From Bdellovibrionales bacterium (GTDB lineage Bacteria; Bdellovibrionota; UBA2428), in the NCBI GenBank assembly GCA_018266335.1, contig JAFEAR010000094.1, forward strand, positions 1 through 64,000: a stretch of 64,000 nucleotides of DNA, given 5' to 3'. Below are positions 1 through 9,661 of this stretch, piece by piece (the stretch's first letter is position 1; each line of letters starts with the position of its first letter). The translations under genes were made by a program, and so were the position numbers. The notes beneath the pieces are model-generated. The model made no database searches. It saw only the letters and a list, made by a program, of their open reading frames with translations, and was not told the DNA's origin.

Positions 1-2
1 AA

Positions 3-758
3 AAATATGCTCGCCCCTTCGTTGTGGATGGTTGTCGCTTTGCGGAGAATGCTTGGTTTATTCGGCAACGCGAAGCTGGCCAGAGCGAGCGCAAACCAAT
101 TGAAATTGCGCGCGAAATTTTTGCCCTCGCGGACATTATTTCCGTCTCGGCCAAAAAAGATGGCATGGCAAACATTGGCGGCTTTCTGGCCCTTAACGAT
201 ACGCAACACGCCCAAGCCTGCCGCAATAATTTGATTCTCACCGAAGGTTTTCCTACTTATGGCGGCCTGGCGGGCCGCGATTTGGACGCCATTGCGGTGG
301 GTATTTACGAGGCCCTCGACGAAGATTATCTGCGCTACCGCATTCGTAGCACCGCCTACGTAGGCGAGGCGCTCCTAAACGCCGACATTCCCATCGTTAA
401 CCCACCCGGAGGACATGCCATTTACGTGGATGCCGCGGCCTTCCTGCCCCACATTCCCCTGAGCCAGTATCCGGGACAAGCACTCGCTGCGGGCATCTAC
501 GAATTTGCAGGCATTCGCGGCTGCGAAATTGGCTCGGTCATGTTTGGTCGCGCGCAGGCGGGAGGCCCCGAAATTCCGCACTCCCAGGAGCTCGTTCGCT
601 TTGCCATTCCCCGCCGCACTTACACGCAGTCACACATGGACTACGTCGTCGAGGCCTTCACGGCTTTCCGGGCGGAAGCCAAGAAACTGCGTGGCGTGCG
701 CTTTACCTACAAACCCGAAGTTTTGCGTCACTTCACGGCGCGTTTTGATTGGTGTTAA
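3..758 (+). CDS. tnaA: Tryptophanase, C-terminal part (5' truncated by window edge)
   Basis: A PLP-dependent beta-eliminating lyase that would split L-tryptophan into indole, pyruvate and ammonia. The frame is open to the window edge, so the N-terminal half lies outside; 251 residues are visible. The PLP-lysine segment (SAKKDGMANIGG), the EGFPTYGGLAGRD segment, the GGHAIYVDA segment and the C-terminal VLRHFTARFD match the tryptophanase/tyrosine phenol-lyase family. The substrate-side segment reads CEIGSVMFGR, as in tryptophanases. Tyrosine phenol-lyases carry an Arg there (MERG), so tryptophanase is favoured. The next gene starts 3 bp after the stop. Confidence 0.9.
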   Translation, partial: KYARPFVVDGCRFAENAWFIRQREAGQSERKPIEIAREIFALADIISVSAKKDGMANIGGFLALNDTQHAQACRNNLILTEGFPTYGGLAGRDLDAIAVGIYEALDEDYLRYRIRSTAYVGEALLNADIPIVNPPGGHAIYVDAAAFLPHIPLSQYPGQALAAGIYEFAGIRGCEIGSVMFGRAQAGGPEIPHSQELVRFAIPRRTYTQSHMDYVVEAFTAFRAEAKKLRGVRFTYKPEVLRHFTARFDWC

Positions 759-761
759 TTT

Positions 762-1646
762 ATGAACCTGAAATTATTGCTTTCGCTCCTTTTTGGCCTT
801 GGCGTCTTGTTCGTCGTCACGCCTGTGCAAGCGGCGACCAAAGTAAAATTAGAGGACATTTACACGCGAGGCACGAAGGACAGCGATCAAGATGTGCTGG
901 AGGCGCTCATCCGAGCCGAAATTAAAAACGAAGGCAGCTTTGAAGTCGTCGAGAAAGACAACGAAGGCACCATCACCGGCACACTCATTAAGCTCGACAC
1001 GAATTACATTCTTCAACTTAACCTCGACCGGCCCGGCAGCCCTAGCCTTTCGCGACAAGCGAAGGCTGCCAGCTTCGGCGAAATCGATGTCGCCGTTAAG
1101 CGGGTCATCGAAGCGCTCGCCAGCGGCAAGTCGGTAGAGAACACCGCCAAGCGCGGCACCGTTATGGAAAAGGAGCAACAAGCTCCTTCGCGCATCAAAT
1201 CTATCAGCGGAGCCGAAGTATTTGTCGGCGCAGGGTACCCCTTCTTCAATCCCCCCGGCGATAAATCGCTCCTGGGGGCCTTTAGCCTGGGTCACGCCTG
1301 GGACGTGCGGCGCTTCCTGGTCGAAATTCGCGGCGATCTGCTGATGGCCATGAATGGCAGCGGGGTGAATTATTTGGGCGGCTCGCTCGCCGCGAGTTAC
1401 ATCTTTGTCGACGACTCTTCGATCGGGATTTTTGCGGGACCTGAGTTCGGTTTTGGCTTCGCGGGCGAAGAGTGGAGTAGCACCCTTTTTGGATTCGAAG
1501 TGGGCGGCTCAGTAGGCTTGTTGTTGCTTCGAGAAACGGACATCAGCCTGGACGCCCGCTTCAAGGTGACAACGGTGACTAAAACTCTGGCCGTTTCGGA
1601 CAGTCTGCCGGTTTTTGGAACCTTCTTGGTCGGCCTACATTTTTAG
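762..1646 (+). CDS. Predicted outer-membrane protein with periplasmic N-terminal domain
   Basis: Not a family I recognise; 294 residues. The N-terminus is a clear Sec signal peptide ending near VQA-AT. Residues about 25-110 look like a small soluble alpha/beta domain (DQDVLEALIRAEI, VEKDNEGTITGTL). From about residue 145 the sequence alternates polar and hydrophobic residues with many Gly, as in an 8-stranded outer-membrane barrel, and it ends in Phe, the usual terminal residue for Bam-inserted barrels. It starts 3 bp after tnaA, so co-transcription is likely. The function is unknown. Confidence 0.65.
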   Translation: MNLKLLLSLLFGLGVLFVVTPVQAATKVKLEDIYTRGTKDSDQDVLEALIRAEIKNEGSFEVVEKDNEGTITGTLIKLDTNYILQLNLDRPGSPSLSRQAKAASFGEIDVAVKRVIEALASGKSVENTAKRGTVMEKEQQAPSRIKSISGAEVFVGAGYPFFNPPGDKSLLGAFSLGHAWDVRRFLVEIRGDLLMAMNGSGVNYLGGSLAASYIFVDDSSIGIFAGPEFGFGFAGEEWSSTLFGFEVGGSVGLLLLRETDISLDARFKVTTVTKTLAVSDSLPVFGTFLVGLHF

Positions 1647-1653
1647 AGCCTAG

Positions 1654-2835
1654 CTACCTATCAATCCAAAGAACATCCGAGGTGATGTTCACAGTGTCGC
1701 CCGCGGAAGTAGAAGAAACAACTTCCACTTTGATTCCACCTGCCGCCACCGACTCACCCGTGGTTCGGGTGGACTGAACAAAGAGCGTATCGTCGGCGCC
1801 ACCTCTCGGGTAGACCTGAATAGGCCCGTAACCAGAATCAACGGAAGAATCCACCGTATAGACCAACGCCCCCGTCTTACCGATATTGGCATCGATACCA
1901 TTCGCGCGCCTCGACTCAACCACAACCACTTTCGTATCCGAAATCGGCACCACCACGGCTTTCTGACCTCCCGTTACGCCGATCGGAGTAATGAGCGTGT
2001 TAATGGCGCCATCGACCCTTGGGTTAGAACAAAGCACCTGAGAGTCATCTAACCAACCTAACACCCATCTCTCCCACGCCGTCAGCCCAGGAGCATTCGA
2101 ATCGAAGCTGTTATAACCCATGTAACTAAATCCCCCCGAAAACGGGAGCGTTCCAGGAGCTGCAAAAGAATAGAGATCAGGAAGCCCCATCGAGTGCGTC
2201 GATTCGTGATTGAGCCAAATAGAACCCCAAGTGTTTAGGTCGTGGCCCGAGGTTATGGCGTTCAGCATTTCATTGCCGTCGGCCGTCACGCCACCACCTG
2301 GACTCCCAATGTAGGTCGGACCTCGATCGCCAATGCCCGTTGAATCGGGGTTAGCCAAAACTACTAATAAATCGGTACTTGAAAAGTTCACGGTCGAATC
2401 GGCGAGGGCCACGGCTTCCTTTAGATAAGCGAGATGGGTTTCGGAAGTACTAAAGCTGTACTGAGTGCTCGCTTTGCTCATCCGGAACCACTGCAAAGTC
2501 GGCGACATCGTGTAATTCAGTTGCCCATAGGACATTTCGGTGAATGTAGCCGTAGCGCCCGACACTAGGGCGTAGGCCTCGGCCGGAGTCTTGGTGGCCA
2601 CCGCGTCCGGAAAATCCACCATAATAATTGTCACGTGCACGGTTCCCGTAGTTGCAATCCGATATTGGTTGCGAGGAAATCCACCAATTGCAACATCTTG
2701 CCGCGGAGAAGCGATGGGAAGTTTACAGTTGCTAAATGTCTCGTCACTACGCTTTTTGGAGCACGCCGGCAGCACCCCCATCGCTAGGACCGAAACAACG
2801 AGCAGCTTGAAGGAGGAGTTTGATTTAAAAATCAT
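1654..2835 (-). CDS. Lipoprotein with M6-like zinc metalloprotease motif
   Basis: 393 residues. It starts with a lipoprotein signal peptide (lipobox LPAC, Cys about 25). The central motif HESTHSMGLPDLY fits the HExxH...GLPDLY active site of M6 (immune inhibitor A-like) proteases, in which the two His and a downstream Asp or His bind zinc. The N-terminal VHVTIIMVDFPD strand also resembles the start of M6 catalytic domains. The protein is probably anchored at the outer membrane. It lies 21 bp downstream of the small barrel gene on the same strand. The family is inferred from motifs only. Confidence 0.65.
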   Translation of the reverse strand: MIFKSNSSFKLLVVSVLAMGVLPACSKKRSDETFSNCKLPIASPRQDVAIGGFPRNQYRIATTGTVHVTIIMVDFPDAVATKTPAEAYALVSGATATFTEMSYGQLNYTMSPTLQWFRMSKASTQYSFSTSETHLAYLKEAVALADSTVNFSSTDLLVVLANPDSTGIGDRGPTYIGSPGGGVTADGNEMLNAITSGHDLNTWGSIWLNHESTHSMGLPDLYSFAAPGTLPFSGGFSYMGYNSFDSNAPGLTAWERWVLGWLDDSQVLCSNPRVDGAINTLITPIGVTGGQKAVVVPISDTKVVVVESRRANGIDANIGKTGALVYTVDSSVDSGYGPIQVYPRGGADDTLFVQSTRTTGESVAAGGIKVEVVSSTSAGDTVNITSDVLWIDR

Positions 2836-2856
2836 GACAATCTCGCATTCATCAAA

Positions 2857-3399
2857 TTAGGGGAACGGAACACTAACCGACGCACCAATCGTGGTTCCGC
2901 GAATCGGCTTAGTTAAACTTGATCCATCGTATTTGGAGTAATTGCGATAAATTCCTTCCAGAATAATAGTGCAAAAGGACAACCCCCTCCACCCCAAACC
3001 CGCACGATAACTTTGTCCGCTAAAGTCCGCGGGATTTTCACTCGATTGAATCTTGGCTTTGGATTTTACAAAAACGCTGGCGTAGAACTCCAGCATGAGC
3101 GGTAGCTCGTAGCCAAAAAATACTCCCAAATCAGTCGGCCGATAGCTGCCGCTGTTACCAAGCTGATCGCCGCTCCCGAGACCCATCATGTAATCAATGC
3201 CGAACCGATACTCGTCATATCGGTAGCCCAGCCGACCCCCAAAAATAAACGCATGGGTGCTGATCGCCGGCACTCCGGACTGACTTAGGGAGCCCGCAGT
3301 GTATCCAACCGCGGGTTCAACGTAGGGGCCCGCCTGCGCCGATAAGCTGACGAGCAAAACTATAAAAACTAGTCCACGATAGAGTTTCGGATAGCCCAC
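2857..3399 (-). CDS. Small predicted outer-membrane beta-barrel protein
   Basis: 180 residues, starting at GTG. A signal peptide (cut after SAQA) is followed by Gly/Tyr-rich alternating segments (YVEPAVGYTAGS, GGRLGYRYDEYRFGIDYMMG, FFGYELPLMLEFYASVFVKS) typical of an 8-stranded OmpW/OmpA-like barrel. The C-terminus is VSVPFP, not a clean terminal Phe. It shares the strand with uvrA upstream (65 bp gap) and the M6-like lipoprotein downstream (21 bp gap). The cargo or role is unknown. Confidence 0.55.
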   Translation of the reverse strand: MGYPKLYRGLVFIVLLVSLSAQAGPYVEPAVGYTAGSLSQSGVPAISTHAFIFGGRLGYRYDEYRFGIDYMMGLGSGDQLGNSGSYRPTDLGVFFGYELPLMLEFYASVFVKSKAKIQSSENPADFSGQSYRAGLGWRGLSFCTIILEGIYRNYSKYDGSSLTKPIRGTTIGASVSVPFP

Positions 3400-3464
3400 C
3401 TGAGCAGTTTACTGGCCCCCCCGGAATATACAAGCTGCGCCGGTAGCGAGAACTAAATGAAAAA

Positions 3465-6419
3465 TCAAGAAACTGCAGACGGGAGCGAAACTTTGGGCGG
3501 CGCCAAGAATTCGGGCACGGGCACTTTTTTGGTGGCCTTAAGGACAGGGGCCAAATGCTTGGCCGTGTGGCTCTTTTTCACGCTCACGATGTCCTCGGGA
3601 GTGCCTTCGGCCACAATATCGCCACCGCGCTCCCCGCCATCCGGACCAAAGTCGATGATCCAATCGGCGGTCTTCATGAAATCTAAGTTGTGCTCAATCA
3701 CAACCACTGAGTTGCCGCGCTCCGTAAGTTCATGGAGCACGTTGGCCAACACGCGCACATCGCGAAAATGCAAACCCGTCGTAGGTTCATCCAGCACGTA
3801 GAGCACTCCGGCGGTGTCGACCGTGGCGAGCTCCCGAGCAATTTTTAGTCGCTGGCTCTCGCCGCCCGAGAGCGTGGTGGCCGACTGACCCAAACGAATG
3901 TAACCCAAACCCACCCGCTCCAAAATACCGAGCACATGGTGCAATTTGGTCTGATTACCAAAGAAACGCCGCGCTTCGGTAACGGTCATGCTCAGAATAT
4001 CGTCGACGTTCTTGCCGTTGTAACGAATGTCGAGAATTTCTTTTTTAAAGCGTTTGCCTTCGCAAATATCACAGCGCAGGAAAATGTCTTCCATGAAGAC
4101 CATTTCCACCCGCATGTACCCATCACCCTCGCAGGTTTCGCAGCGGCCACCGGGCACGTTAAACGAGAAATGTCCGGCGTGATAATGCTTCTTGCGGGCA
4201 GCATCTGTGGAGGCCAACAGCGAGCGGACTTCATCGAAGCCCTTCATAAAGGTGATGGGGTTAGAGCGCGGACTCCGCCCAATGGGATCCTGATCGATCA
4301 TCACTACGGACTTCAAAGTATCGAAGCCCGAAATTTTACCAAAGCGCCCCACCTCGTCCGTAGCCTGCAGCAAAATTTTGGCCAGCGCCGGATACAGCGT
4401 CTTACGAATGGCCGACGACTTGCCACTCCCCGAAACACCCGTCACGCAGGTGAGCATACCGAGCGGGATTTTTAAATCTACACCCTTCAAGTTGTTCTCG
4501 CGTAGATCCGTCATTTCGAGCCAGTGCACGCGCGCACCTTTGTCCTCGAAGCGATCCATACGGCGACGCATGGGTACCGGAACCTGCTCGCGACCGGCCA
4601 CGAAGGCACCCGTAGAACTATTCGGCGGAGCCGATTGCTGAAAAGTTTTGAACTCACCCTGGAACAAAAGCTGACCGCCATTTTCGCCGGCCTCGGGGCC
4701 AATATCGACCAAGTAATCGGCCGCGCGAATAATGTCCGGATCGTGTTCCACCACCACCACGGAGTTTTTCAGATCGCGGAGCTCGCGCAGAATTTCAATG
4801 AGTCGCTCGGTGTCGCGCGGATGCAATCCGATGCTGGGCTCATCCAGCACGTAGCACGTTTGCGTGAGCCGCGATCCCAGTTGGTTCGCCAGGGCAATAC
4901 GCTGGGCCTCTCCCCCCGAAAGGGTTTTGGCCAAGCGATCGAGCGTTAGGTATTCCAAACCGACACGAATTAAAAAATCCAAACGCGAATGCACTTGCGG
5001 CAGCACATCCTTGGACATTTCGCGCTCCGTGGGCGTAAGCGGCAAGCTTTTGAACCATTTCGAAAGATTCTCAATGCTCATGGCGCAAAGCTCGCCAATG
5101 GACTTAGCGTGGAACAACACATTGCGCGCCTCGGGCCGCAAGCGATGCCCACTGCACGCCTGACAAGTTTTGGGACTGCGGTAGCGCGACAAGAACACCC
5201 GCACCTGCATTTTGTAGCGCGACTCTTCAAGCTCCGAAAACATGCCCACCACGCCGCGGAACTCATCTTCGCCGTTCCAGATGCGTAGCCGATCTTTTTC
5301 GGTCAAATCCTTCCACGGCATGTGAATGGAAATTTTGCGTTTGTTGCAGAACAACAAAAGCTCCTTGAGCCAATCTTTAGCCGAGGGCTTGGACAGCGGA
5401 TCAATCGCGCCCTGCGAAATCGAAAAGCGCGGATTAGGAATAACCAAATCGGGATCGACCGTAAGGATGTTCCCAAAACCTTTGCAGGCCTCGCAGGCCC
5501 CCATCGGCGAGTTAAAAGAGAACAACTGCGGCGTCAGCTCGGGATAGCGATTCGCACCTCCGCCCGTCGAGGGATATTCCGCGTAGCGACCCATGAAGAG
5601 CAGCTTGCCGTCGGAATCAATCACCAGCACGCGTGAACGGCCAAAGCCTTCGGCGTAGGCATTCACGAGCGAATCTTCTAAACGTCCACGACTTTCTTCG
5701 TCCAAACTCAAGCGATCGGACACCACGAAGAGATCGCGCTGCGTGCCGGCCCGGCCCGTAGCGCCGCCCGTTTTTTTGGCAAGCTCGGCTTCAATGTCCA
5801 TGACTTCGAGCGGATCTTTTTTACTCTGCGCCGCCGTGAGGGCTTCGTCGGTAACGATGCGCGAAAAACCACGCTCCAGCAAACTCGAGAGCAAACGTTT
5901 GCGATCGAGCACCTTGGATTTGGCAGCAAATTCCACCGGAAACACCACGTAGGCACGGAGTTCAGCGTAATTTTTGAGCAAGTCGGTAACCACATCGCGG
6001 ACGATGTCTTTCTTAACGATTTCCCCAGTCTGAGGGCAGTACATTTTTCCGAGCTTCGCGTAGATGAGGCGTAAGTAATCGTAGAGCTCGGTGGCCGTGC
6101 CCACCGTGGAACGAGAGTTTTTGGTATGGTTTTTTTGCTCGAGCGCAATGGTGGGGGTTAATCCCTCGATATCATCGACCTCGGGTTTTTCGTACTTATC
6201 CAAAAACTGCCGCGCGTAGGTGCTAAGGGATTCCATGTAGCGGCGCTGGCCTTCCGCAAAGAGCGTATCGAAGGCAAGCGAGGATTTTCCGCTACCGGAA
6301 GGGCCCGTGATTACGCTCAAAGCGCCGCGCGGCAAACTGACGGAAATATCCTTCAAGTTGTGTTGGCGGGCGCCGCGTATATGAATCCATTTTTCTGACT
6401 TCATGTTAGGATCGGTCAT
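3465..6419 (-). CDS. uvrA: UvrABC excinuclease subunit A
   Basis: DNA damage-recognition ATPase of nucleotide excision repair, 984 residues. Two ABC ATPase modules are visible: Walker A GPSGSGKSS and GVSGSGKSS, with signatures LSGGEAQR and LSGGESQR. The C-terminal zinc finger is intact (CETCEGDG...CDICEGKRF). The first zinc module is incomplete: the ACEACKGFG pair follows QLFSFNSP, but the preceding CxxC that most UvrA proteins have is absent. The frame runs open far upstream, antisense to the next gene. I place the start at 6419 because GGAG lies 4 nt before that ATG. Confidence 0.96.
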   Translation of the reverse strand: MTDPNMKSEKWIHIRGARQHNLKDISVSLPRGALSVITGPSGSGKSSLAFDTLFAEGQRRYMESLSTYARQFLDKYEKPEVDDIEGLTPTIALEQKNHTKNSRSTVGTATELYDYLRLIYAKLGKMYCPQTGEIVKKDIVRDVVTDLLKNYAELRAYVVFPVEFAAKSKVLDRKRLLSSLLERGFSRIVTDEALTAAQSKKDPLEVMDIEAELAKKTGGATGRAGTQRDLFVVSDRLSLDEESRGRLEDSLVNAYAEGFGRSRVLVIDSDGKLLFMGRYAEYPSTGGGANRYPELTPQLFSFNSPMGACEACKGFGNILTVDPDLVIPNPRFSISQGAIDPLSKPSAKDWLKELLLFCNKRKISIHMPWKDLTEKDRLRIWNGEDEFRGVVGMFSELEESRYKMQVRVFLSRYRSPKTCQACSGHRLRPEARNVLFHAKSIGELCAMSIENLSKWFKSLPLTPTEREMSKDVLPQVHSRLDFLIRVGLEYLTLDRLAKTLSGGEAQRIALANQLGSRLTQTCYVLDEPSIGLHPRDTERLIEILRELRDLKNSVVVVEHDPDIIRAADYLVDIGPEAGENGGQLLFQGEFKTFQQSAPPNSSTGAFVAGREQVPVPMRRRMDRFEDKGARVHWLEMTDLRENNLKGVDLKIPLGMLTCVTGVSGSGKSSAIRKTLYPALAKILLQATDEVGRFGKISGFDTLKSVVMIDQDPIGRSPRSNPITFMKGFDEVRSLLASTDAARKKHYHAGHFSFNVPGGRCETCEGDGYMRVEMVFMEDIFLRCDICEGKRFKKEILDIRYNGKNVDDILSMTVTEARRFFGNQTKLHHVLGILERVGLGYIRLGQSATTLSGGESQRLKIARELATVDTAGVLYVLDEPTTGLHFRDVRVLANVLHELTERGNSVVVIEHNLDFMKTADWIIDFGPDGGERGGDIVAEGTPEDIVSVKKSHTAKHLAPVLKATKKVPVPEFLAPPKVSLPSAVS

Positions 6420-6449
6420 CTTACTCCATGGAAGCGGAGGGGAGAACGA

Positions 6450-7415
6450 ATGTTTGCACCATACTCGAATCCTAGAATTCCTATTCATCCTCGCGTCGAG
6501 GATCCGGACGATATTCGACTCGGAGCGTTCGTGCGCGCACCGCAGGGCCCCCTGAGCGAAGTTCTGCCGGAAATTCGCGAAAATGACTTTGTTATTCTGG
6601 GCTATCCCGACGACCGGGGCGTAGACCGCAACGGTGGCCGCCTGGGTGCTGCCGATGCCCCCGAAGAAATTCGCAAATATCTCTACAACATGACGCCCGA
6701 TCCCCACCTTACTCGGGGCAGCAAACCTTTCGCCATTTGGGATATCGGCAGTCTTCAGTCCTGGAGCTTGAGTCTTACGGAGGCTCACGACACCGCTCGC
6801 AAAGCGGTGCAGCAAATTCGCGAAACGGGCGCACGCCTCATTACTCTGGGCGGTGGTCACGACTGGGCCTTTCCGGATTTGATCGACTTCCGCCACCGCA
6901 TTATCAATATTGACGCACACTTAGACATGCGCCCGCTCGTGGCCGACCCCGAGCTCGCGGCCCATTCGGGCACGCCCTTTCGAAAAATTTTGGGCCAACG
7001 AACCGACGGATCGGGTATTGGTGTTATCGGCGTGCAAAAGCACTGCACCGCTCGCAGCCATTTGGAGTTTGCGAACAGCCACCGCGTGAACTGCCTCTTC
7101 CTAGAGGACATGCCCTGGTCGCTCGACAAGCAATGGGCCCTTATTACGGACAAATTTGCCCTCGACCAAAAAGACGATTCCTTTGCCCTGAGTGTGGATA
7201 TGGATGGTTTTCCCCAATCCATGGCGCCCGGAGTCTCGGCCCCCCAGAGCTTTGGGGTGGACCCGGCCCTGGCGGTGCGCATGATCAACCATTTGGGCAC
7301 CCGCTTAAAGCATCTGGGCATTTACGAACTCAATCCGCTCTTCGATGAGGACGGAAAAACTGCCCGTTTAGCGGCCAAACTCATCCACCACTTTTTGGGC
7401 ATGGGCTCTGGTTAA
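6450..7415 (+). CDS. hutG: Arginase-family hydrolase, probably formimidoylglutamase
   Basis: Mn-dependent ureohydrolase, 321 residues. Metal-ligand motifs are present: GGGHD, NIDAHLDMR and SVDMDGF followed by SMAPGVSAP. The AHSGTPFRKI segment is typical of formimidoylglutamases (histidine degradation: N-formimidoyl-L-glutamate to glutamate plus formamide) and not of arginase or agmatinase. A strong ribosome-binding site (GGAGGGGA) precedes the ATG. Other hut genes are not in the window, so the substrate is inferred. It is divergent from uvrA with 30 bp between the starts, and an aldehyde dehydrogenase follows 28 bp downstream. Confidence 0.7.
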   Translation: MFAPYSNPRIPIHPRVEDPDDIRLGAFVRAPQGPLSEVLPEIRENDFVILGYPDDRGVDRNGGRLGAADAPEEIRKYLYNMTPDPHLTRGSKPFAIWDIGSLQSWSLSLTEAHDTARKAVQQIRETGARLITLGGGHDWAFPDLIDFRHRIINIDAHLDMRPLVADPELAAHSGTPFRKILGQRTDGSGIGVIGVQKHCTARSHLEFANSHRVNCLFLEDMPWSLDKQWALITDKFALDQKDDSFALSVDMDGFPQSMAPGVSAPQSFGVDPALAVRMINHLGTRLKHLGIYELNPLFDEDGKTARLAAKLIHHFLGMGSG

Positions 7416-7443
7416 CGGCCAACGCAAAGCCTAAAACGGGGGC

Positions 7444-8961
7444 ATGCGTTACACCGACCCCAACCAACCCGGATCCCTCGTTCAGTTTCGTACGAAGTAC
7501 GACAATTTTATTAACGGCGAATTCCGAGCGCCCGTCGAAGGGCGTTACTTCGACGTCATGTGCCCCGTCACCGGCAAGACCTACACCCAAGCCGCGCGAT
7601 CCTCGGCCGCGGACATTGAATTTGCACTAGATGCTGCGCATGCCGCCTTCAAAACGTGGGGACAAACTTCGGTCACCGAACGCGCCAACATTCTGCTCAA
7701 AATTGCCGATCGCTTAGAAGCGAATTTAGAAAAACTCGCCGTCGCCGAAACCTGGGGGAACGGCAAGCCCGTGCGCGAATGCTTGGCTGCCGACGTTCCG
7801 CTGGCCATTGATCACTTCCGCTACTTTGCGGGCGTCATTCGTTCCGACGAAGGCAGCATGGCGCTCCTGGATACCAAAACCGTTTCGTACCACATGCGCG
7901 AACCGCTCGGCGTGGTGGCCCAAATTATTCCGTGGAACTTTCCGCTTCTCATGGCGGCGTGGAAACTGGCGCCGGCGCTGGCCGGCGGAAACTGCGTCGT
8001 GCTCAAACCAGCCGAGCAAACGCCCATTTCTATTTTGGTCGCCATGGAAATGATCGCCGATCTTCTCCCCAAAGGCGTGCTGAACGTCGTGAATGGGTTT
8101 GGTCTCGAAGCCGGCAAACCCTTGGCTTCCTCTTCGCGCGTAGCCAAGGTTGCCTTTACGGGCGAAACCTCTACCGGCCGACTCATCATGCAGTACGCCG
8201 CCGAAAACATCGTGCCCGTTACTTTGGAACTGGGCGGGAAGAGTCCCAACATTTTTTGTGCCGACGTGGCCGAGCAGGACGATGCCTTCTTCGACAAAGC
8301 TCTCGAGGGCTTTGCCATGTTCGCTCTGAACCAGGGCGAGGTTTGCACCTGTCCCTCGCGCGCACTCGTGCAAGAGTCCATGTACGATCGCTTCATGGAG
8401 CGCGCCATCGCACGGGTTAAGAAAATTCGCGTGGGCCATCCGCTCGATACGGAAACCATGATGGGCGCACAGGCTTCCAGCGAGCAGCTCGATAAAATTC
8501 AATCCTACATTCAAATTGCCCAGGGCGAAAAAGCCAAACTCCTCACGGGTGGACAACGCGCACAAGTGACCGAGTCGCAAGGTGGTTACTACATGCAGCC
8601 CACGGTTTTTGAGGGCCACAATGGCATGCGCATTTTTCAGGAAGAAGTTTTTGGTCCCGTGCTATCGGTGGCCAAGTTCAAAACGATCGATGATGCCGTG
8701 GAGATTGCTAACTCCACCGCCTACGGGCTGGGCGCCGGAGTGTGGACGCGTAATGTGATGACGGCCTTCGATGTAGGTCGCCGCGTGCAAGCGGGCCGCG
8801 TGTGGACCAACTGCTACCATCTCTATCCGGCGCACGCCGCTTTTGGTGGGTACAAACAATCCGGCATCGGCCGCGAAACGCACAAAGTGGCCCTTAACCA
8901 CTACACGCAGGTAAAAAACTTACTCGTGTCGTACGATCCGCAGCCGATGGGCTTTTTCTAA
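7444..8961 (+). CDS. NAD(P)+-dependent aldehyde dehydrogenase (AldB/ExaC-like)
   Basis: 505 residues, full length for the ALDH superfamily. It oxidises an aldehyde to the carboxylic acid. The NAD-binding [19 protein letters not shown] segment, the FTGETSTGR loop, the general base Glu in LELGGKSPN (about residue 262) and the catalytic Cys in [11 protein letters not shown] (about residue 301) are all present. The double-Cys GEVCTCPSR and the C-terminal YDPQPMGFF resemble acetaldehyde dehydrogenases of the AldB/ExaC group. The physiological substrate cannot be read from the sequence. Confidence 0.9.
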   Translation: MRYTDPNQPGSLVQFRTKYDNFINGEFRAPVEGRYFDVMCPVTGKTYTQAARSSAADIEFALDAAHAAFKTWGQTSVTERANILLKIADRLEANLEKLAVAETWGNGKPVRECLAADVPLAIDHFRYFAGVIRSDEGSMALLDTKTVSYHMREPLGVVAQIIPWNFPLLMAAWKLAPALAGGNCVVLKPAEQTPISILVAMEMIADLLPKGVLNVVNGFGLEAGKPLASSSRVAKVAFTGETSTGRLIMQYAAENIVPVTLELGGKSPNIFCADVAEQDDAFFDKALEGFAMFALNQGEVCTCPSRALVQESMYDRFMERAIARVKKIRVGHPLDTETMMGAQASSEQLDKIQSYIQIAQGEKAKLLTGGQRAQVTESQGGYYMQPTVFEGHNGMRIFQEEVFGPVLSVAKFKTIDDAVEIANSTAYGLGAGVWTRNVMTAFDVGRRVQAGRVWTNCYHLYPAHAAFGGYKQSGIGRETHKVALNHYTQVKNLLVSYDPQPMGFF

Positions 8962-9104
8962 GGAGTGACCTGCCCAACTCTTAGACAACCTAGCGCGCCC
9001 TACGTCCGCTCCTGTTTTTTAGACCGCGAATAGCAATGTAACTTATTGATTTTATTTGTCATATTTCCAAACCCCTTTGGACCGCACCTTGCGATCCTTT
9101 AGGC

Positions 9105-9650
9105 ATGAAGAAGCCAGTTATTGCCGTTGTTTTAGGCCTCGCAGCCATGGGCATTGCCTACACTGCGCTCCGCAATCGGCCCGTTGATCAAACGTCCTCT
9201 TCTTTGGGGAGCTTAGAAGGAATCAGCGCGCGTGCGGAAACACCGGTGATTGGAATCACTACCGAAATTAAAGCGAAAGAAGCCCCAGCCGCATCGGCCG
9301 AGATGACCTCGCCCAAAGTTTTAGAATTCCGCAGCTTTCTTAAAGAAACGCATGCGCAAATGCCCAAACAAAGTGACCTGCGCAAATTAACCACCCAACA
9401 AGCTCACCATTTTCCGGCGCCGCTCGAAAAAGCCGGCGCCCTCATGGGCGAAATTGCCGAACGTCTAGAAAAGGATCCTTCGCTCACGCCGGAAGCCGTA
9501 AAATTCTACGCAGGCTGCGCACTCGACGACCAACTGCCCTCGTCCGTACGAGCCCTTTGCCTGGCAAACTACACCAAGCGCGATCCCAAAGCGCCTCACC
9601 TCAATGTTCCCGAAAACATTAAACGCGTGGCCCAGTCGCTCAACTTCTAA
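9105..9650 (+). CDS. Unknown membrane-anchored periplasmic protein
   Basis: 181 residues with no recognised family. One N-terminal hydrophobic segment (residues about 5-21, VIAVVLGLAAMGIAYTA) acts as a signal anchor or signal peptide. A low-complexity stretch and a helical domain follow, with two Cys (YAGCALDD, ALCLANY). It opens a same-strand run with the two HEAxHSDG proteins, 11 bp before the first, so it may belong to their operon. The 143 bp upstream are AT-rich compared with the surroundings and probably hold the promoter. Confidence 0.6.
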   Translation: MKKPVIAVVLGLAAMGIAYTALRNRPVDQTSSSLGSLEGISARAETPVIGITTEIKAKEAPAASAEMTSPKVLEFRSFLKETHAQMPKQSDLRKLTTQQAHHFPAPLEKAGALMGEIAERLEKDPSLTPEAVKFYAGCALDDQLPSSVRALCLANYTKRDPKAPHLNVPENIKRVAQSLNF

Positions 9651-9661
9651 GGGCACTGCCG

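Noticed and set aside
3..758. Tyrosine phenol-lyase as alternative to tryptophanase
   Set aside because: The residue that is Arg in TPL (MERG) is Ile here (CEIGS), as in tryptophanases.
6420..6920. Upstream in-frame extension of uvrA by 167 codons
   Set aside because: It runs antisense through the formimidoylglutamase gene, has no UvrA homology, and a good ribosome-binding site marks the start at 6419.
7726..8619. Long minus-strand open frame inside the aldehyde dehydrogenase gene
   Set aside because: It is a shadow of a well-conserved gene and has no family pattern or ribosome-binding site.
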